Part shown: one piece after another, positions 39,701-51,700 of the stretch
Layout of the letters: every line of letters starts with the position of its first letter
How positions within the stretch are numbered: the first letter of the stretch is position 1
From: Theristus sp. LFF4_11
Taxonomy: Eukaryota; Nematoda; Chromadorea; Monhysterida; Xyalidae
Assembly (NCBI GenBank): GCA_030248135.1
Contig: JASANC010001779.1
Span: 61,008-125,007 of the forward strand
Reading direction: 5' to 3'
DNA: 64,000 bases
Program-made: the position numbers and the translations under genes
The notes under the pieces: generated by a model
Told to the model about the DNA's origin: nothing
Database searches by the model: none
Seen by the model: the letters and a program-made list of their open reading frames with translations, nothing else

Positions 39701-42700
39701 GTTCTCTGGGGGCCTGTTTTATTCCCCAAAATATAGAAATTCATACCACAAATTTAGATCAGTGGCGTGGTCGTTTCGGACCACACTGATGCGTGGTACG
39801 CGTTCCGATCGATTCTTCGCGCGGCGTACAGATATAGCGCCGATCGCGTTGCCGAAGTTTGCCGTCCCGGAAACATTGCGAATCTGCACTTCATGGATAT
39901 TCGCCCCAACAAAACAACACAAATGATCGTCCGGTTCAATGACATCAGGTGCATTTCATGGTCAAATTAATTTTGTGTGTGTTTCAAACCACTTTACTGA
40001 CGTTATTTTGTGAAATCATGTGTATATTTCGTTATATATTGAAATTATACCGAAACTCTGTTCAATTACCCCGAAAATCTGTTTAATTTCTCATTTAATT
40101 TGCGTGTTATATTTGGCAAAGTTTCTACAGGCATACGTGCACAAAGGTCCAATCGAAGTTGCATTAGTTAGGCTGATGTTTCACGCTCACTACTAGAAGT
40201 TTTTACACACAACAGTCCTTAGACATAAACCATGCAGCCACAGACAAGTGGCAGCTATTACAACCCACAAATCCATCTGATGTTTCGAGATAAAAAATAT
40301 TTTGTGACACGGTTTAAAATTAATAATCTTCAGATACAAACGTCAGCTACTCAGTGATGCAAGATCAATTCAGCCTGGATTCAAGCTTGGATCCAGTGAC
40401 GTGAATTTGTCGATCTTCCCGGATCGCACTCACAAAGAAAAGCAAATTGACAAGGAGTCACACGAGGTGTACAAGTCAATCAAAGAAAAATATCCTGAGT
40501 TGAATGCAAAACGTTCGTTCATTCACATCGCAATTTCAAACACCTGGTACCACTACAGCGAACTGACAGATCTCGTGGCGACTCCGTTCACCAATCAAGC
40601 AGACTTTCTGGCTTCGCTCACCAATCTGCCACCACACCCTTCTCTACCCAATCGCAACCGTTCAGTGCCACCAGCGAATCAGCAAGTGCCTGCAGCGAAT
40701 CAGCAAGCATCTACGGCAGTCAGTCAGTCAGTCAGTTTTATTCTGCAGTGCACGGCATAATACCAGAGAAGTGTAAAACACCATGAGTAGGCAAGCCACG
40801 GCGAATCAACAAGCACCGCCGTTGGCTTCGCATCGTCATACGATTTCGCGCGTGAGCGGCACCGCTAAGCGGGGTTTCTTTCGAGCACGTGGCAGTCTGC
40901 GTGGCAATTGGAATCGCAACAACTTCAACCAACAAAACAACCCACCACCGCAGGCATGGAACAATACCGCACATCTGTTCAACAGCAACCAGTCACACGA
41001 GTATCCCAAGTTGCCGAACGACAGCAACAACCACCGCTATGACAGCTATTCGTCCAACTATTATCGCCAACGCTCGCCAACTGATCACCGCCGCCCAAAC
41101 CGTCATTCGTTCAACCATTGGGACGATTATCACCCCGACAACGGCAATGACCACTATCGTGATTCAAATCGCCACAATCGTTACCGCAACACCAATGACC
41201 GCTCATCTGACCACTTCTATCGCCGCAATTACGCTGACAAACCAAACTACAACTATTACGACAGACCGCGTTACGGCGGCTATGGTTCATTTTCTCGTCA
41301 TCGCCCATATTGAATTACTGAAATTAGTTTGTTTTGAGTTGCATGGAATTTTAGTTTTGTGAATCAAACGTCAGTTCGAGGCATTAGGTTTTGTTCAGAG
41401 TTTGAAAGTTTGACAATGCCCTTTATATCTGCTTTAAAATTACTTTTAAACTTAGCTTTATGCTTTAAGCTTTATTCTTTAATCCTTTTGTTGAATGTCG
41501 AGGACCATGGTAAAAAACTTTATTTCGTATTCGGTACGCTCAAATATCGTGCGTAATTTAGCAGTAAGTTCAGTTCGCGTTATTCGTGTTCCGTTTGGCC
41601 TTTGGATTTTTGTTCATTGACTGGTTTCAAAACTTATCTTTAATAAACGTTGCGTTTGATTTATTCGCACAATTATTTATGGATGTAGGCTTCTCCCGAC
41701 TAGGGCTTTTGCCTTTTGGGGTGGCCTAAAATAGCACACACTGGCCATGTGCCACTTACTCTAACCCAACAGTCCTCTTAAGGACTACCACCCTTTTCAT
41801 TCTGGCAATTGCATCATTGGTTATTCACAAAGCTTTCCTTTTGCTCATGTCACGTCAATCATCTACCAACGAATCGGCCCCCCAAAGTGCTAGAGGTGAT
41901 TTCCACGGTCGGCGAGACCTACCTTACAAAGTGACATTCGACCACAACGGTAAAATCGACAAAATTAACCAAGATTTTCACGTTCGAACGGCCAAACAAA
42001 CAATAAAATGCAACAAAACAAGTTGTAAAAGCTGTGACCGGATTAATTCGAGTTCGTTTGTGGTTTGCCAGTGTACTGGCACAAAATTTCAGAACACCAT
42101 TGATGAAAATGCAACGTGTAATACTAACAACGTTGTCTACTGCATCAATTGCAAAAAGTGCGGCGCAAATTACGTTGGGGAAACTACGCAAAAACTAAAA
42201 ACAAGATTTGGTCAACACCGTTTTGATGTTATGAAAAATGAAAAGAACACGTTGATGGTGAAACATTTCAATGACAATGGCCATAGCCATTTAGACATGC
42301 AAATTTGCGTACTATCGTGGATTGATGCTACAAACAGAGATAAAAAAGAAATCTCAATGTTGCTTCATCAAACTGAAAAAAGTTGGATTGAAATTCTTAA
42401 CTCGGCATTCCCTTTTGGTTTGAACAACCATGTATCTGGACATGGTAATGTGGCTGACCCACGTTACAACCCGTTGGAAGGAACTGATAGCCCATATTTC
42501 AAGGTTAAAACAAAACGACAAAATAGGAAAAGAACAAAAAGAAAGAAGAAACCAGTTGACCAAAAACTGTTGGAAAAAGTAGGGTCATGTCTATCAGAAA
42601 CAATCAATGTCAGAAAACTTTATATTTTTCTCAGAGCAGCCAGTAAAAAGACAATTCGATATGCAATTAAAATGATTACAAGCGGAGATTACAATCATAA

Positions 42701-45700
42701 AACCAGAGCAGTGATTTTTAGCTACGCAGCTGGTCTGTTCGACATCGACCATAAAACGGCTGAACAGCAAAAGCGTAACAAAGACAGAATTTGTGTTCCT
42801 TTTCGAAATATAATTTTGGATGAAATAAATTATTTGAAAGTTTTCAATAGCAAAAATAATGTTCAACTTCTACCGATTGACATACAGCAACAGCGAGAAG
42901 TTGGGATTTGCTACAAATATAACGCACCAGCTTGTACAAAAATAACAAATTATACCAGGGAGCTACGTGACCTTTCAATAAACGCATTAGAAAATATTCT
43001 TATGAGCGACTGCGACTGTCATACGAGCAAATACAAATATGAACCTTTAGGACACGTCGTAACTTGCGACACTGAGATATGCCGTGATCAGAATTTGCGC
43101 CAAATCTTAAACAGTGGAACAAAGTTCAGATATAACGAAGCAATAAATTTTGAGACTCTTCACAATGATATTACTGAATGCGTCACAAAATACGTCCAAA
43201 AGTTGGCAAACAGGCATAAACGGATTATTACCTCCTTTGAGGACTATAAAAACGCAATATTGACAGACGCTTCTAACCAAATCGCACAAGGGATAAATAA
43301 GATGAACGGAACATGTCAAATACAGGAGAATAAAAAACATCGACGGGAACTACAAAAGCTACGTAGACGATACATCATAACTCTGGTTGATAAAGCTTGC
43401 AACAACTATGCTTTCATATGTAAGAAGGCCTACTTAAGCATTATGGCGCAGGAACTGGGAGTAACTATAGAACAGAATGGAATTACAATTAAGGGCAATG
43501 ACACATATGAACACACAGCAGAAACGGAAAACGAGCTTTTCGACAGGCATAAAAAATCAACTGAATCTTACGAACTTACGTGGTCACAGGAAGATGATAA
43601 AATACCAATTATATACGCCACGCCCAAATTACATAAAACCCCGTACAAATATCGATTTATAGCAGCAGCCACCCATTCGTCGACAAAAAACTTATCAAAA
43701 ATGCTCCTTCGTGTACTGCTGAAATTCAAATCACACTTCCACAACTATTGTAAATTAGCTGGTTCACGATCGGGAAAATGATTTATATGGTCAATTGACA
43801 ACAGTCAACAAATTGTCAATGAATGTTCGTGTCATCGCATTATACCAAACGTTATTGCTGCCTACGACTTTAGCACACTGTTTACAAAGTTACCCCACGA
43901 TATCATAATAAGTGCTATGGATAAACTCATTGATATGCTGTTCAAAAATTCAAGAAAGGACTTTCTTTGCTTGAACAAAGACTATTCCAAGGCCACTCCC
44001 TTTTATGCCAATCACTCAAGCGACGATAAATACATCAGTTTGCGTGCAACAGACATAAAACAGCTTTTGCGCATTGTGGTCAAGGAATCTTACGTAAAAT
44101 TTGGGGGCCTAATTTTCAAACAAACGAAGGGCATTCCCATGGGTGGCAATAGTTCACCACTTTTGGCCGATTTAACTCTTAGTTATCTTGAGTACGAATT
44201 CCTCAAAGATTGTGAGGAATCATGGGTACATAATAGTAAAACACGAATTTTCAGATACATCGATGATATTCTAGTAATTAATGGCAATTTTGATACAATC
44301 AGCGATAAAGTTTATCCGAGAGAGCTAACACTGAATAAAGATACTGCCAACGAACAGGGTGACCTTAATTATTTAGATCTAACGTTCACTCTCAATGAAC
44401 TAGCGTTCAAACTGTATAACAAAACCAACGCTTTTAATTTTAACGTGATACGAGCAGCAAGTAGCAAAAGCTGTGTATCAAAAAACTTAACACGCGGAGT
44501 TATTATTGGCCACTGTATTCGTATCTTCAGGATAAATTCCAAAATCGAAGGTGCCATCCGTGATTTGCAAAATCTTATAAACAAATTTTTGGGTAGCGGC
44601 CACGACCAAATGGCAATATACGAAAACATATTTAGAACAACGACAAAATACAGCAACATTTTACACAAATTTGGTGTTTATAACAAAAAACAGGTCTTAC
44701 ACCGCCTTATCCATGCACTGCAAAAACCGCCATGACTAATTGTGGAACCTATGGTACATGATGTTTCAGCGCATGTTACTCATGCGTTGGAGCAGTTTCA
44801 TCTGCATATACGACTAAAATTTGCTCTAACTCCGACTTCTTTCTAATTCAAAAGTGTAAAATTCGGCATATGCGAATTGAACAAGTTGCTTTTGGATTAC
44901 AGGTTTAATTAATAAAAAAAATTAATCTCTCAATCTGCTGGATTTGGCATGAACGACACGGAAACGATGGCGGCAGCACTCCCTCCGCGAGACATTCCAA
45001 TGCAAGAGAGCACGAGCAGTCGACACCGCCGGACGACAGCACGGCAACACACAGCAACGACAACACTGTTGACAACGAACGAACGGTGCAAAACATCAAC
45101 GGTGACACTGATAACGAGCGGAGCAATCGGAAAAGAGCACGAATCGAGGGTGACGGCGAACAGGTTGATATTTCGTTTTTTCAGAACTGAACAAGTGGGC
45201 AGCATCAAAACAATTCATTCCTTTATATTTTTTTTCAACCAACAATCAAAGTTTTACTGTTAGGCTAACAAATTTTAAGCTGTCAATCCCGGTTTCAACT
45301 GAAGACCGGTGCATCTGCACTATGGATAAACGCTTAGGCGTTTATGGCGCTCCGGGATTGCATCAAGTCAGGTCTTGAATTAAAGCGCCGAAACCTGCCA
45401 GGTTTAATTAGGATGTTAAGTTTATAGGTTTTTCAACTAAATAATTTTTAATCATTTTTATTTTTTATTTTTTTATTTTTTTTCACATTTTTAATCAGTG
45501 TCTTTGTGTGCTCACAATTTCGTCATGGGAGCGGACCACCAAGCCAAACACCCTTTCCCTATCGAAGCGGCCGTGAACGCCAGAACTTGGTCTTTCGTGT
45601 TTCAGTGAAACTGGCGCGTCGCGAGTGAAATATTTTTTAGAAAGCAACCTGACTGCAAGAAACAACAAAAATGCCACGAATAAAACAGGATATTATTCGA

Positions 45701-48700
45701 GAAAATTTTATACCAGTCGACCATCCATTTGGTGCCGCAAAAACGGAATTTAGGTGTGTATAAAAAAACGGTGTGTAGAAACACGGTGAAGATGCCACAA
45801 AATAGGTGAATCTGCCGCAAATTTAACTTGCGGCATCTGCACCACGTTTCACCACACCGTCGCACGGTTCTGGTCCGTACACATCCACACATGTCTTTCT
45901 TTCTATGCAGCTACAAAAAGTGGTACTGTGATTGAGCTTGTGACCAGATTTCCGGTTGTGATTGTGACTAGAGATGTCAAGAAAAAAAAATTCTATTTTT
46001 TTTAAATTTTTTTTAAAATTTTTTTTAAATGAAAGTTGTTCAGAATTTTTCAGGGAGTCCGAATATCACCATCTGAGGAGGCACCGACTTACCATATGAC
46101 CCCCACTCATATGGGAGGAGGGTGAAAATTTCAGACTTGGTTTCGGCGACCCCATTTTCCCACCGACGACATCACGTCTCGTGTTTTGCCTCTCAATTCA
46201 CCTCAAATAACACGGAAACAAGTTCAACAACAAACCGGTGTGATCATGCTGACGACACGAGGCGAAACAGCAACGAGCAACCAACGAAGTTACGCTTGCA
46301 GTGGCAGACAGTGCAATTTCGACCTTTCGAGATCCTGAAAAACGATGCGTAAATGTGAGTTCTCTGCTTCTATCTCACCTTAGCGGCATCGGAATTTGTT
46401 GAACTAGCCTTTGCGACGCTCAAGTACTTCAATGCGCGAGTCGATCATCACTCACCAAGGCTGAAAACAGTCGATAAATCAATCCAGAATACCACCTGCA
46501 GCGTTGAAGACTAAGTGACAAGGTAAAGTCAAAGAAAATTTTTGTTGAACTTTCGAAAAATTATGCTAAAAACGGCATTTTCAGGGCACATTAAAGAAAA
46601 AATTGCAAAAATTTTTAATAAAGAAAATAAAAAAAGCTCATTTTTTTACTTAAAAAAAATAAAAAAATTTTTTTTGACCCTTACATCTCTAATTGTGACC
46701 ATACCAAAGAATAAACATACATATGCCTTGGTCAATTGTTCGAAGCTGTATTTTATTGAATTTCATGTTCAAAAGCCTGTCAGAATCATGGTTTCTGTTA
46801 CATTGGCAAAAAACACACTTGTGGGTTGTGTTTTGTCACGAAAGACTAACTTCAACGACTCGTAACTTGTTGTACGAGTCTTCGTACCATTGGTTTTCAA
46901 CAATTCCCACCAAATAATACTCCGTTTTTTTCCCGTTTTTTTACCGGTAAAAAACGGTAAAAATACCGGTTTTTTACCGCGATTTGAAAAATACGGGTTT
47001 TTTTCAACCCTAGGTACGTCACTGAACGGGAAAACACAAGTCACCTTGGAATGACGGTTTGCCGACACACACTGATTTTTCGCATTACCAAGCATACAGA
47101 AATGCGAAAAAGCAAACAAAAACTGCGCAGCAAGCCAGAACACACGCGTTCGCACGTGCATGGCACCATTCATGTGGATGCATCATGCATGCACATCAGC
47201 TACGTCGACGTTTCAGCGCAAATGAATACCCGTTTTTACCCTGAACGTCTCGTTGGCGTGCGCGCACCACAGTCGCACTTGCCCCTGTCGCAGCGATTGC
47301 ACGCGGTCTCGCAACGCAGAATTCTACAATTAAAAAAACTCCAATTTACGCCTGCAAAAACGGTGAAGCTCTCCGAGTTTGGTGATTTCTGCACCGTGTA
47401 CTGACCATAAATCTTCGTTCTATACAAATCCTCCTCGTTCATCATAAATTTATTGATCGTCCAGCCAGATAATTAAGATGAAAACCAGAATTTTCTTTTT
47501 TCAACTTCATCATTTCTTTTCCTAGCAATCTTCACAACAACAACCATGTGCGCGACACTTGGAGTTGTGTGCGTTTGCTAAGCGAAACGAAAGATGCTCC
47601 AAAGTGTGTGTTTGAGAAATGCAGAAGTGAAGCGAAATCTTTGATGATACTCACCTCAAACAGTCTTCTAGCCTGCTCATTATTGCCGGATTCCATCAAC
47701 GCCAATGCCAGTGGATATAATATCGCTGCATTACCGAACAGACCACTTGCCAGCTGATATACTAGAAATCATAAACAAATGTTGTTTTCGTTAAAGTTTC
47801 CAAATAACCGAATAACTGTCCACGATATAAAAGTCTGCAAACGCACACTGCTGCACGTGCTGGTCGTGCCGTTTGTGAATGGCGTTCAAAAACAACGCAT
47901 AGAACAACATTGACGCGTCGACCACTTGCGGCACCGCGCCGGACTTCAGCTCCGCCACCGCCCAGTCGGCGAATTCCAGCTGCGCTGTCTCACTCTGTTC
48001 ACTGCACGCAAACAAATCAGTGTTGAACTATGCGTACGTCCTAGTCCGATCAGCTAATTGCACATCATAGATCGATTGTAAAAAGCAAGCTCCGACAAAG
48101 CCAACTGCGTTACGTGTCGAGCAGCGGCTGGACGACACTGGTGAGCAGGCGCAGCGTCGGCCGCAGCACGTGCCGCGTGTGCATCGCCTTCAGCAGCGTC
48201 ACGTTGTCGCGCAGCAACTGGCCGCCATCGACAGCGGCGTCCGTGCGCACGAATCGATCGCCAATGATCTGACCGACGCGTTGCTCCTGGCTCAACCGAC
48301 GATCCCACCATCCGCCGCCGTCCGCTGCCGTCACTGCAAGCAAAAAAACCATGCGGCGCTCATTATCTTGCACATTGGTTCTGCGATGATAGTTTTGAAA
48401 TCAGTTTCGTGCTTGAGGCGGCGACTCAAAATTGGCGAGGCCACCCGTGTCTCTGAGATACGGTTGAGTCACACTCACACGAGGGCCATTTTGAATTGCC
48501 GCATCAAACATCGAATCGAAGGGCGCCACCAACTTGACGGCGCTCACTGTGTGCGTTTTGCTGGGTTCGCCCCGGCCGCCTTAAACACACCGCCTAAAAT
48601 AAACACAAACCAAATGTTTCGTCCGGTCGAAGATGGGTGGCCATAAATTTGATGGCCTCTGCTGGTCCATTATGCTGAACGATGCAAGCGATCAGATCGG

Positions 48701-51700
48701 TGAACTGCAGTTTGTCCATCACAGAGGACACCGACAGAGAGGCGTCGTTGTGTTGCTCCAAATGCGAGCGCCTGTGCGAGACAGACAAGCGCAAATCGAA
48801 TACGCGAACGTATGAAAACGAAACACGTGGAAAGAATTGGTGAACCGAACTGACATTCGGGCACCTCTGCATGAGCAAATCTGTATGCATACCTTTAAAA
48901 GGCGTTTTAAAGGAAATGACGCATCGGTGCGACACGTTAGAATGAATTTATGATACTCGTGTTGTGTAAGCAAAGCAAATGGGTCCATACATCATTTCGA
49001 ATGTGTCCAGAGCGATCTGCAGATTCCCGGCAGCGGCTGATCGCCCAATCAATCTGGCGTGAACGTCCAGACTCGATTCACCTTCATCGCCGTCGTCCGC
49101 CGTGCGCAGTTTGTCAGCTTCGACCAGAAATCGATACGATTTGTTGAAATTCTGAGTTTTTTTTGAATATTTTTTTCCACATTTTTCGATTGTTCAGCGC
49201 CAAACGATGTTTGAAAGAAATGATAAACTGACGCTAAAAAACAGTCGCATGTAAAATCACCGCAAGAACGAAAACGCGAAAATATTTGCTCAATTCTAAT
49301 CTGAGCAAAGTCGTTATAGGTATTTGATACAAAGCTGGTTGAGTTTTCAGGAAATCTTTTTTGTAATGATTTTGGATTCTCATCACGCCAAAAGCAATCA
49401 CCTCATTATTCACATAGAAGTTCGCGAGCTCATAAAGCTCCGAGCGACTCAAGTTCGTGTGTGCTTCAATGTCCTGTAGTCGTTTGACCTGTAAAGGCGA
49501 CACGAAGACAAATCACCGAAGAAAAAAAAACCGTTGAAGTTTAGGCAAATTAAAGCATGAGAAAGATAAAGACAGAGACGAAACAAGTTGGGGCTGTGAA
49601 GGAAGGAATAAGAAACTATAGGCTCATTCTGGGTGCCAAATTGTCACCCCAGAAGATGTGTTCCATGGCATGCGCGTGACGGCGTCGCGAAACACGCACG
49701 CATTTGAGGCGGAGCTTGCTTTGCAAACAGCCAAATGCTATGCAGCTGGGGTTCACCGAGGGCGAGCACCACCCCTTAGTCATATTATAATGGTAGTGCC
49801 ACAAAAACAACAAAAGCAAACTGCACGTCAAAAATACGGAAAAAAAGTTGTTAGACTGACGTTTCGTCTTTGTTTGGCGGTGTCCAGCAAACGATCGTAC
49901 GATTCACGTTGGCCTGAAAAAGGTGGATTTTTGAAAAAAGAAAAGAAAACAACCACAATCTCGTTCATTGCGCCTTCGCCGTTTTCAAACAAGGAGCCTA
50001 AAGGCCAATTCATGCACGGCCTATATAGAGTTGGTAAAAAACCGGTTTTTTATATTGCCAGGAAAAAAACCGGTTTCTTTTCCGTTTTAAAACAGTTTTA
50101 AAACCATAAAAAACCAAATGCTTCCCAGCTCCTAAACTATTCAGAACTTGGCATCTTGAACTCAAAATAGGAAATACATCAAAATTAGTGATTTTGAGCA
50201 GCGTAAAATGCTGTTTTCGGGCATACAACCGACCAAATATGCTATTTTTGCCACCAAATGCTACCCAATTTTTTGTTTCAAATCAAATTAATTTCGCTTT
50301 TATTGGTTTCCAGGGCAGCACGTTCAATAAATTGAAAACAAAGACTGGGCAGTGACCGTGTAGGTGTGGGGAGCGGGGAGGGACGGTTGCAAGGAGACCG
50401 GATAGCTGACCCCGATTAGGGGGCGAGATTTGCAGAACTGCAAAGTGAAACCGGTGGCGGATTGCGTTTGAAAAATAACATTTCATCAGTTACCCTTTGC
50501 AAATCGACAACATCGTCAGTCAGTCTGCATATGCACTTAGTTTAGCACTCACCTTGTCTTCATCGTATTTCACTTGACCCTTGCCACAAAAGCTTCTGCA
50601 AAATGATGCTTCACCAGTTCAGTTTGACACAGTTCACTGCACCGTTTTTTCAAAAATATAATTTTACATTTTATCAATCAAACGAAGAGTTGTGCTTTTT
50701 GACCACGAAGTTTGAAAATTTTTAAGGTAAAAAACCGGTTCTTTATTTTTTCAAGAAAAAAAAACTGGAAAAAACCGGTTTTAAAACGAAAAAAACCGTT
50801 TTTTTCCTGTGCCCACCCTAGGCCTATATATATCCGGCACGTCACGTCACGGCATGTCATGTACGAGTGCTTGCATGAAGGAGCACGTGTTCTAAAGATA
50901 ACGGGTCGTGCTAGAGGATGGCTGTTTTTTTGCTCCATGAATGAAATACGTGCCGTGACGTGCCGGATAAATGTTGTGTGCACGAATCGGTCTTACGGCT
51001 ACAGTGCAACGGCACGTTCGAGTGATTCTGAAGGCGCAATTGAAACGGCTTGTGCTTCTCGGCGGAGCAGCGGTGCCGCCAAAATTGTCGCAAGAAAAGA
51101 AAAAACCGCTGCTCAATGGCGGCAATGACTGAAAAAACAGATCAATCAAAAGTGCAGCGCACTTTCGGGCAGCGCCCGTTGCAGCAACGCGTCCAACGCC
51201 GCCGCACCAGCGTAATTCTCTCGTGCCGCCCGCATGCGAGCGTCGACCGCGACCGAGCCGAGGAGTTGGAAGTTCGGCTGAAGAAAAGATAACAGGAGAA
51301 CGGGGTTGACTGGACGGATGATTACAAGTCGAAACTTTACAAGTCGCAAATGTTTTTCGGAAGAAAAATCGATTCAAAATGTTCACCGATTCTGCGAGTG
51401 TTTTGAGCGTCTGGTGAATGCAGGTCAGACTGTACGGATGCTCGACGGGATCTCGATGCCGCAGCATGTGCAGCAGAACGTGGCTGGTGCCTGCAAGCAA
51501 AAGTGACGTCTGCAAAACGCGCTTCACCAGGTCAGACGGCCATACCCGGTAAAACCAGACGGTCCAGGGGTTTTACCGGGTCTATGGATTACGTTTAGTG
51601 TCTGGCTTGATTGAGTCTCCGTTTCGAGCGCGTTTCATTCGGTCTAGTTTGTTTGTTGTGTTGCATGCTGCAAACAATCCTGGGCGGGGCATTGGTGTCC

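Larger units (their letters stand above)
37296..45520 (+). mobile_element. Penelope-like retroelement (Naiad type), tandem arrangement
   Basis: Order: left pseudo-LTR (partial RT end, 3' region, ORF1 exon 1), minisatellite, ORF1 exons 2-5, GIY-YIG/RT frame, right pseudo-LTR to about 45520. Direct-repeat homology ends at about 38476 and 45519 ('gtgttcacaatt' versus 'gtgctcacaatt'). The left repeat starts mid-RT at TAAAGATACTGCC, indicating a truncated copy fused to a full-length copy. It is inserted in the hAT-ended block within a PPR-gene intron. Confidence 0.85.
36901..47012. mobile_element. 10.1-kb block with hAT-like ends and 8-bp target duplication
   Basis: The left end TAGGGTTGAAAAGG and the right end TTTTTCAACCCTA are inverted copies. 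The flanks GGTACGTC at 36893-36900 and 47013-47020 are a perfect 8-bp duplication, the hallmark size of hAT elements. Subterminal sequence on both sides is rich in ACCGGT and GGTAAAAA words. No hAT transposase is seen; the interior is a Penelope-like element (37296-45520) and a nested hAT element (45969-46691). The original element was probably a ~1-kb MITE that later received both insertions. Confidence 0.82.

Noticed and set aside
41111..41308. Reverse-strand Cys-rich frame
   Set aside because: Shadow of the Asn/Tyr/Arg-rich tail of the Penelope ORF1.
44736..44800. SECIS element after the RT stop (ATGATG before a CGCATG/CATGCG hairpin)
   Set aside because: The stem is too short and the quartet and apical A's are not correctly placed; only the simple hairpin is real.
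50553..50595. A 43-bp - strand exon (SFCGKGQVKYDEDK) with good splice sites
   Set aside because: It lies inside the hAT-like element 50026-50820, and exons 51277-51163 and 49913-49861 already join in phase without it.
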